This document shows, piece by piece, positions 5,655-8,413 of a DNA stretch of 8,413 bases. Made by a program: the position numbers and the translations under genes. Numbering within the stretch: the stretch's first letter is position 1; each line of letters opens with the position of its first letter. Under the pieces are notes generated by a model that was not told the origin of the DNA, searched no databases, and saw only the letters and a program-made list of their open reading frames with translations. This stretch comes from Nanohaloarchaea archaeon PL-Br10_U2g5 (GTDB taxonomy: Archaea > Halobacteriota > Halobacteria > Halobacteriales > Haloferacaceae): positions 1 to 8,413 of the forward strand of contig LKMY01000058.1 of NCBI GenBank assembly GCA_001564205.1, written 5' to 3'.

Positions 5655-6821
5655 ATGACCGACGTACGCGTCGCCGGGGTCGGGCTCACGCGCTTCGGCA
5701 GCCATCCGGACCGGACCGGCCGCGACCTGTTCGCGACGGCAGCACTGCGGGCGTTCGAGGACGCCGGCGTCCCGAGAATCGACGTCGGCGCGCTACACTA
5801 CGGCAACTTCATGGGTGCGCTCGCCGAGCATCAGGGCCACCAGGCGCCGCTGATGGCAGAGGCCGCGGGCGTTCGCTGTCCGGCGACGCGCTACGAACAG
5901 GCGTGTGCGTCCGCCGGCGTCGCGATCCGTGAGGCGGTTCGGACCGTTCGCGCCGGCGACGCCGACGTCGTCCTCGCCGGCGGAATGGAGCGCATGACGA
6001 ACCTTCCGACCGGCGAGGTGACCGAGGGGCTCGCCATCGCCGCCGACGACCTCTTCGAGGTCCGGGCCGGAGTGACGTTCCCCGGCGCGTACGCGCTGAT
6101 GGCGAACGCTTACTTCGACGCCTACGGCGGCAGCCGCCGCGATCTGGCCCACATCGCGTCGAAGAACCACGCGAACGCGCTTCCGAACGAGTACGCGCAG
6201 TACCGCCGGGAGGTGTCCGTTGACGACGCCCTCTCGGCCCCACCGGTCGCCGAGCCGTTACACCTCTATGACGCCTGTCCGATAACCGACGGCGCGAGCG
6301 CGCTGGTGATCGTCTCCGAGGAGTACGCGGCCGAGAACGATGTCGGCGCGCCGGTCGCCGTGACGGGGACCGGCCAGGGGACCGACCGGATGGCGCTCGG
6401 CGATCGTGATCACCTCGCGCGTACCCCCGCTGCAGACGACGCGGCCGACGCCGCGTACGCGGACGCCGGCGTGGGACCGGACGATGTCGACGTCGCCGAG
6501 GTCCACGACTGCTTCACCATCGCGGAAGTGCTCGCCGTCGAGTCGCTCGGGTTCTGTTCGACCGGACAGGGGATCGGTGCGGCCCGCGACGGTATCACGA
6601 CCGCCGGCGGCGACCTCCCGGTGAACCTCTCCGGTGGGCTGAAAGCGAAGGGACACCCAGTCGGGGCGACGGGGGGATCACAGATCGCGGAGCTCACGCG
6701 ACTGCTTCGCGGCGATCACCCGAACAGTAACTACGTTGACGACGCCGAGGTGGGAGTCGCGCACAACGCGGGCGGAACGGTCGCCAGCGCGGTCGTCCAC
6801 GTCTTGGAGGTGGCAGAATGA
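5655..6821 (+). CDS. Thiolase family protein, SCP2-type (probable acetyl-CoA C-acetyltransferase)
   Basis: A 388-residue thiolase that probably condenses two acetyl-CoA into acetoacetyl-CoA, the first step of the mevalonate route to archaeal lipids, or acts in the reverse direction. Catalytic features are the nucleophile Cys84 in EQACASAG, His284-Asp-Cys286-Phe, and His334 in KAKGHPVGATG. The classical C-terminal Cys-x-Gly motif is replaced by HNAGG (370-374). That combination, with HDCF present, is the SCP2-type thiolase pattern. ATG 5655 begins the conserved MTDVRVAGVGLTRFG. The stop overlaps the DUF35 start (ATGA), the partner that bridges thiolase and HMG-CoA synthase in characterised archaeal complexes. 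No HMG-CoA synthase gene lies in this window, so another acyl-CoA substrate remains possible. Confidence 0.92.
   Translation: MTDVRVAGVGLTRFGSHPDRTGRDLFATAALRAFEDAGVPRIDVGALHYGNFMGALAEHQGHQAPLMAEAAGVRCPATRYEQACASAGVAIREAVRTVRAGDADVVLAGGMERMTNLPTGEVTEGLAIAADDLFEVRAGVTFPGAYALMANAYFDAYGGSRRDLAHIASKNHANALPNEYAQYRREVSVDDALSAPPVAEPLHLYDACPITDGASALVIVSEEYAAENDVGAPVAVTGTGQGTDRMALGDRDHLARTPAADDAADAAYADAGVGPDDVDVAEVHDCFTIAEVLAVESLGFCSTGQGIGAARDGITTAGGDLPVNLSGGLKAKGHPVGATGGSQIAELTRLLRGDHPNSNYVDDAEVGVAHNAGGTVASAVVHVLEVAE
6806..6812 (+). promoter_or_regulatory. Strong Shine-Dalgarno sequence for DUF35 gene
   Basis: GGAGGTG lies within the last thiolase codons and ends 5 bp before ATG 6818. Together with the ATGA overlap it indicates coupled translation and fixes the downstream start. 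Confidence 0.75.
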
Positions 6822-7252
6822 CCACCGAGAGGACGGAAGATAACGAGCGCAACGAGGGGACCGGTCGCGATGCCGACCACGGCGAGTGGCTCGAGGCGCT
6901 CGCGGACGGGGAGGGATACGCTCTCGTCTGTCCCGAGGGCCACGGCTCGCTCCCGCCACGACGCGTCTGTCCCGAGTGCGGCTCGACGTCGCTCTCGCGA
7001 GAGCCGCTCCCCGACGCGGGCGTCGTCGAGACGTTCAGCGTGGTCCACGTTCCCTCGCCCGGGTTCGCGGACGACGCACCGTACGTGAACGCGGTTGCCG
7101 ATTTCGGTCCGATCCGACTCACGGGCGTGCTCCGCGGAATCGCCGCCGAAAGTGACGCCGTCGAGATTGGGCGTCGCGTCACCGCCACCGTCGAAGAGCG
7201 GGCGACCGACGGGGAGCCGCTCATCGTCTTTCGGTCGATCGGGGAACGGTAG
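6818..7252 (+). CDS. Zn-ribbon OB-fold protein (DUF35), thiolase partner
   Basis: A 144-residue DUF35 protein: an N-terminal Zn ribbon followed by an OB fold (about 65-144). In archaea such proteins form a complex with thiolase and HMG-CoA synthase and hold the shared CoA channel. The ribbon region reads CPEGHGSLPPRRVCPECGS: Cys38, then His42 where most family members have a second Cys, then Cys51/Cys54. PPRRVCPECGS is the family's signature. Residues 1-24 are a hydrophilic acidic extension before the GEW helix. The gene overlaps the thiolase by 4 bp (ATGA) and has a strong Shine-Dalgarno sequence, so equal production of the two proteins is likely. Family and partner are clear; the exact acyl-CoA pathway is inferred. 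Confidence 0.9.
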   Translation: MTTERTEDNERNEGTGRDADHGEWLEALADGEGYALVCPEGHGSLPPRRVCPECGSTSLSREPLPDAGVVETFSVVHVPSPGFADDAPYVNAVADFGPIRLTGVLRGIAAESDAVEIGRRVTATVEERATDGEPLIVFRSIGER

Positions 7253-7289
7253 GCCGCGCCTTCGATCGACGCTTCGGTCGTCAAAACCG

Positions 7290-7295
7290 TTATAT
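7290..7295 (+). promoter_or_regulatory. TATA box of the REC-PAS sensor gene
   Basis: TTATAT, preceded by TCAAAACCG, which could serve as the TFB-recognition element. It is centred about 27 bp before ATG 7320, predicting a leaderless transcript. It lies in the 67-bp gap after the DUF35 stop. Confidence 0.6.
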
Positions 7296-7319
7296 CGCCG
7301 TTACTTCTACCCACAGAGG

Positions 7320-8413
7320 ATGGTCGATCAGATCCGTGTGCTCCACGTCGACGACGAGCCGGATCTCCCGGAGATCGTGTCAACGTTTCTCGAACGCGAG
7401 GACGACAGGATCACCGTTGCGACCGCGCCGAACGCGACCGCCGGCCTGACCCACCTCGACGATCACGACATCGACTGCGTCGTCTCCGATCACGATATGT
7501 CGGGACTGAACGGAATCGAGTTCCTAGAGACGGTTCGAGAGCGGGACCCGGACCTGCCGTTCATACTTTATACCGGAAAGGGTTCCGAGGCGGTCGCCAG
7601 CGACGCGATATCAGCGGGCGTGACTGACTACCTCCAGAAGAGCGGTGGGACCGAGCAGTACGAGATCCTCGCGAACCGGATCGTTGAGGCGGCCGAGAAA
7701 CGGCGATTCGAAGCCGAGGCCGAGCGAACTCGAGCGCATCTAGAGGCGGTCACAAATCACTCGATGGACGCGATCGTGACGATCGACGCCGACAGCACGA
7801 TTCGGTTTGCGAACCCCGCCGTCGAGCGGCTGTTCGGGTATACGCCGGCGGAGCTTGAGGGGGAACCGCTGTCGACGCTCATGCCAGACGAGTACGCCGA
7901 GAGCCACGATCAAGAGCTTGAACGCTACCTCTCGACAGACGGACGGACGACGGAGTGGTCGGCCGTCGAGCTCCCGGGGATGCACCGCGACGGCCACGAG
8001 ATGTCGCTGTCGATCTCGTTCGGCGAGTTCGAAGAGGACGGTGACCGACGGTTCGTCGGGATCGCCCGTGACGTCACCGAACGCGACAGACATCGGGCGT
8101 TCGTCGAACACTCGAGCGACATCGTCTCTGTCCTCGACGCCGACGGCACGTTCCGGTATACGAGCCCATCGGTCAAACGGATCCTCGGATACGATCCCGA
8201 GGAGTTGATCGGTGAGGAGGCGTTCGACTACATTCACCCAGACGACCGCGAGCCCGCCCTGGACTCGTTCCACAGCTCGGTCGATCCCTCGGCGAGCGAG
8301 TCCACCGTCGAGTACCGATGTCGGTGTGCCGACGGCGAGTACCGCTGGCTCGAATCAGTCGGAAGCGATCGCCTCGACGACTGCGGAGTCGGCGGGTACG
8401 TGATCAATACGCG
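7320..8413 (+). CDS. Response-regulator receiver with PAS sensor domains (probable hybrid histidine kinase), 3' end cut
   Basis: The open frame runs from ATG 7320 to the window edge (364 codons plus 2 nt, no stop). Residues 1 to about 110 are a receiver domain: acidic pair Asp11/Asp12, phospho-acceptor Asp57 in CVVSDHDMSG, Thr85 in LYTGKGSE and Lys107. The usual Pro after the DxxM motif is Ser here. A charged, probably helical linker (about 117-140) leads to PAS domain 1 (141-255, NHSMDAIVTIDADSTIRFAN, ending GIARDVTERDRHR). PAS domain 2 follows (260-364, HSSDIVSVLDADGTFRYTSP, YIHPDDR). No transmembrane segment is present, so it is a cytosolic sensor. In haloarchaea this order usually continues to further PAS or GAF domains and a HisKA/HATPase kinase, but an HTH output is also possible. 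The output domain is outside the window and the ligand is unknown. Confidence 0.9.
   Translation, partial: MVDQIRVLHVDDEPDLPEIVSTFLEREDDRITVATAPNATAGLTHLDDHDIDCVVSDHDMSGLNGIEFLETVRERDPDLPFILYTGKGSEAVASDAISAGVTDYLQKSGGTEQYEILANRIVEAAEKRRFEAEAERTRAHLEAVTNHSMDAIVTIDADSTIRFANPAVERLFGYTPAELEGEPLSTLMPDEYAESHDQELERYLSTDGRTTEWSAVELPGMHRDGHEMSLSISFGEFEEDGDRRFVGIARDVTERDRHRAFVEHSSDIVSVLDADGTFRYTSPSVKRILGYDPEELIGEEAFDYIHPDDREPALDSFHSSVDPSASESTVEYRCRCADGEYRWLESVGSDRLDDCGVGGYVINT

Noticed and set aside
7261..7285. CGAC/GTCG hairpin after the DUF35 stop as terminator
   Set aside because: The stem is only 4 bp and common by chance in this base composition; no T tract follows.
6694..7383. 229-codon minus-strand ORF spanning the thiolase end, DUF35 and sensor start
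   Set aside because: It is a low-complexity Ser/Pro/Arg shadow of the plus-strand genes and crosses an evident promoter.

Overview
The window is GC-rich haloarchaeal DNA (class Halobacteria). The proteins are strongly acidic (runs of Asp and Glu). It carries the archaeal/eukaryal-type proteins L44e, S27e, aIF2-alpha and Nop10. Several promoters show a TATA-like box about 26 bp before the start codon, which implies leaderless transcripts. The style recalls the Halorubrum/Haloferax group, but genus is inference. No tRNA, rRNA, CRISPR array or mobile element was seen.

Layout. (1) A minus-strand S9 serine peptidase (2147 down to base 1, cut off at its C-terminus) contains its whole catalytic triad and an unusual (Asp-Ala-Asp)5 insert. 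(2) A 224-bp divergent control region (2148-2371) holds two back-to-back leaderless promoters and several short dyads. (3) A plus-strand cyclase-family (KynB-like) metal hydrolase follows. (4) The information-processing cluster is L44e, S27e, aIF2-alpha, Nop10 and a PAC2-family protein. It links ribosome structure, initiation, rRNA pseudouridylation and probably proteasome assembly. (5) A 163-bp spacer contains a 31-bp tandem repeat (three clear copies plus decayed flanks). (6) A two-gene operon with an ATGA overlap encodes an SCP2-type thiolase and a DUF35 Zn-ribbon/OB-fold partner, the arrangement used for acetoacetyl-CoA formation in archaea. (7) A REC-PAS-PAS sensory protein runs off the right edge.

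The L44e-to-PAC2 genes are co-directional and closely spaced. L44e has a clear promoter, S27e follows after 2 bp with a Shine-Dalgarno sequence inside the L44e stop region, and no good promoter lies before aIF2-alpha or Nop10. They probably form one housekeeping transcript, with a possible weak internal promoter before PAC2. The thiolase/DUF35 pair and the sensor each have their own TATA-like box. I found no convincing undescribed multi-gene system. The least explained structures are the 31-bp tandem repeat, the dyads in the divergent region, and unusual metal-site or C-terminal features in Nop10, DUF35 and PAC2.
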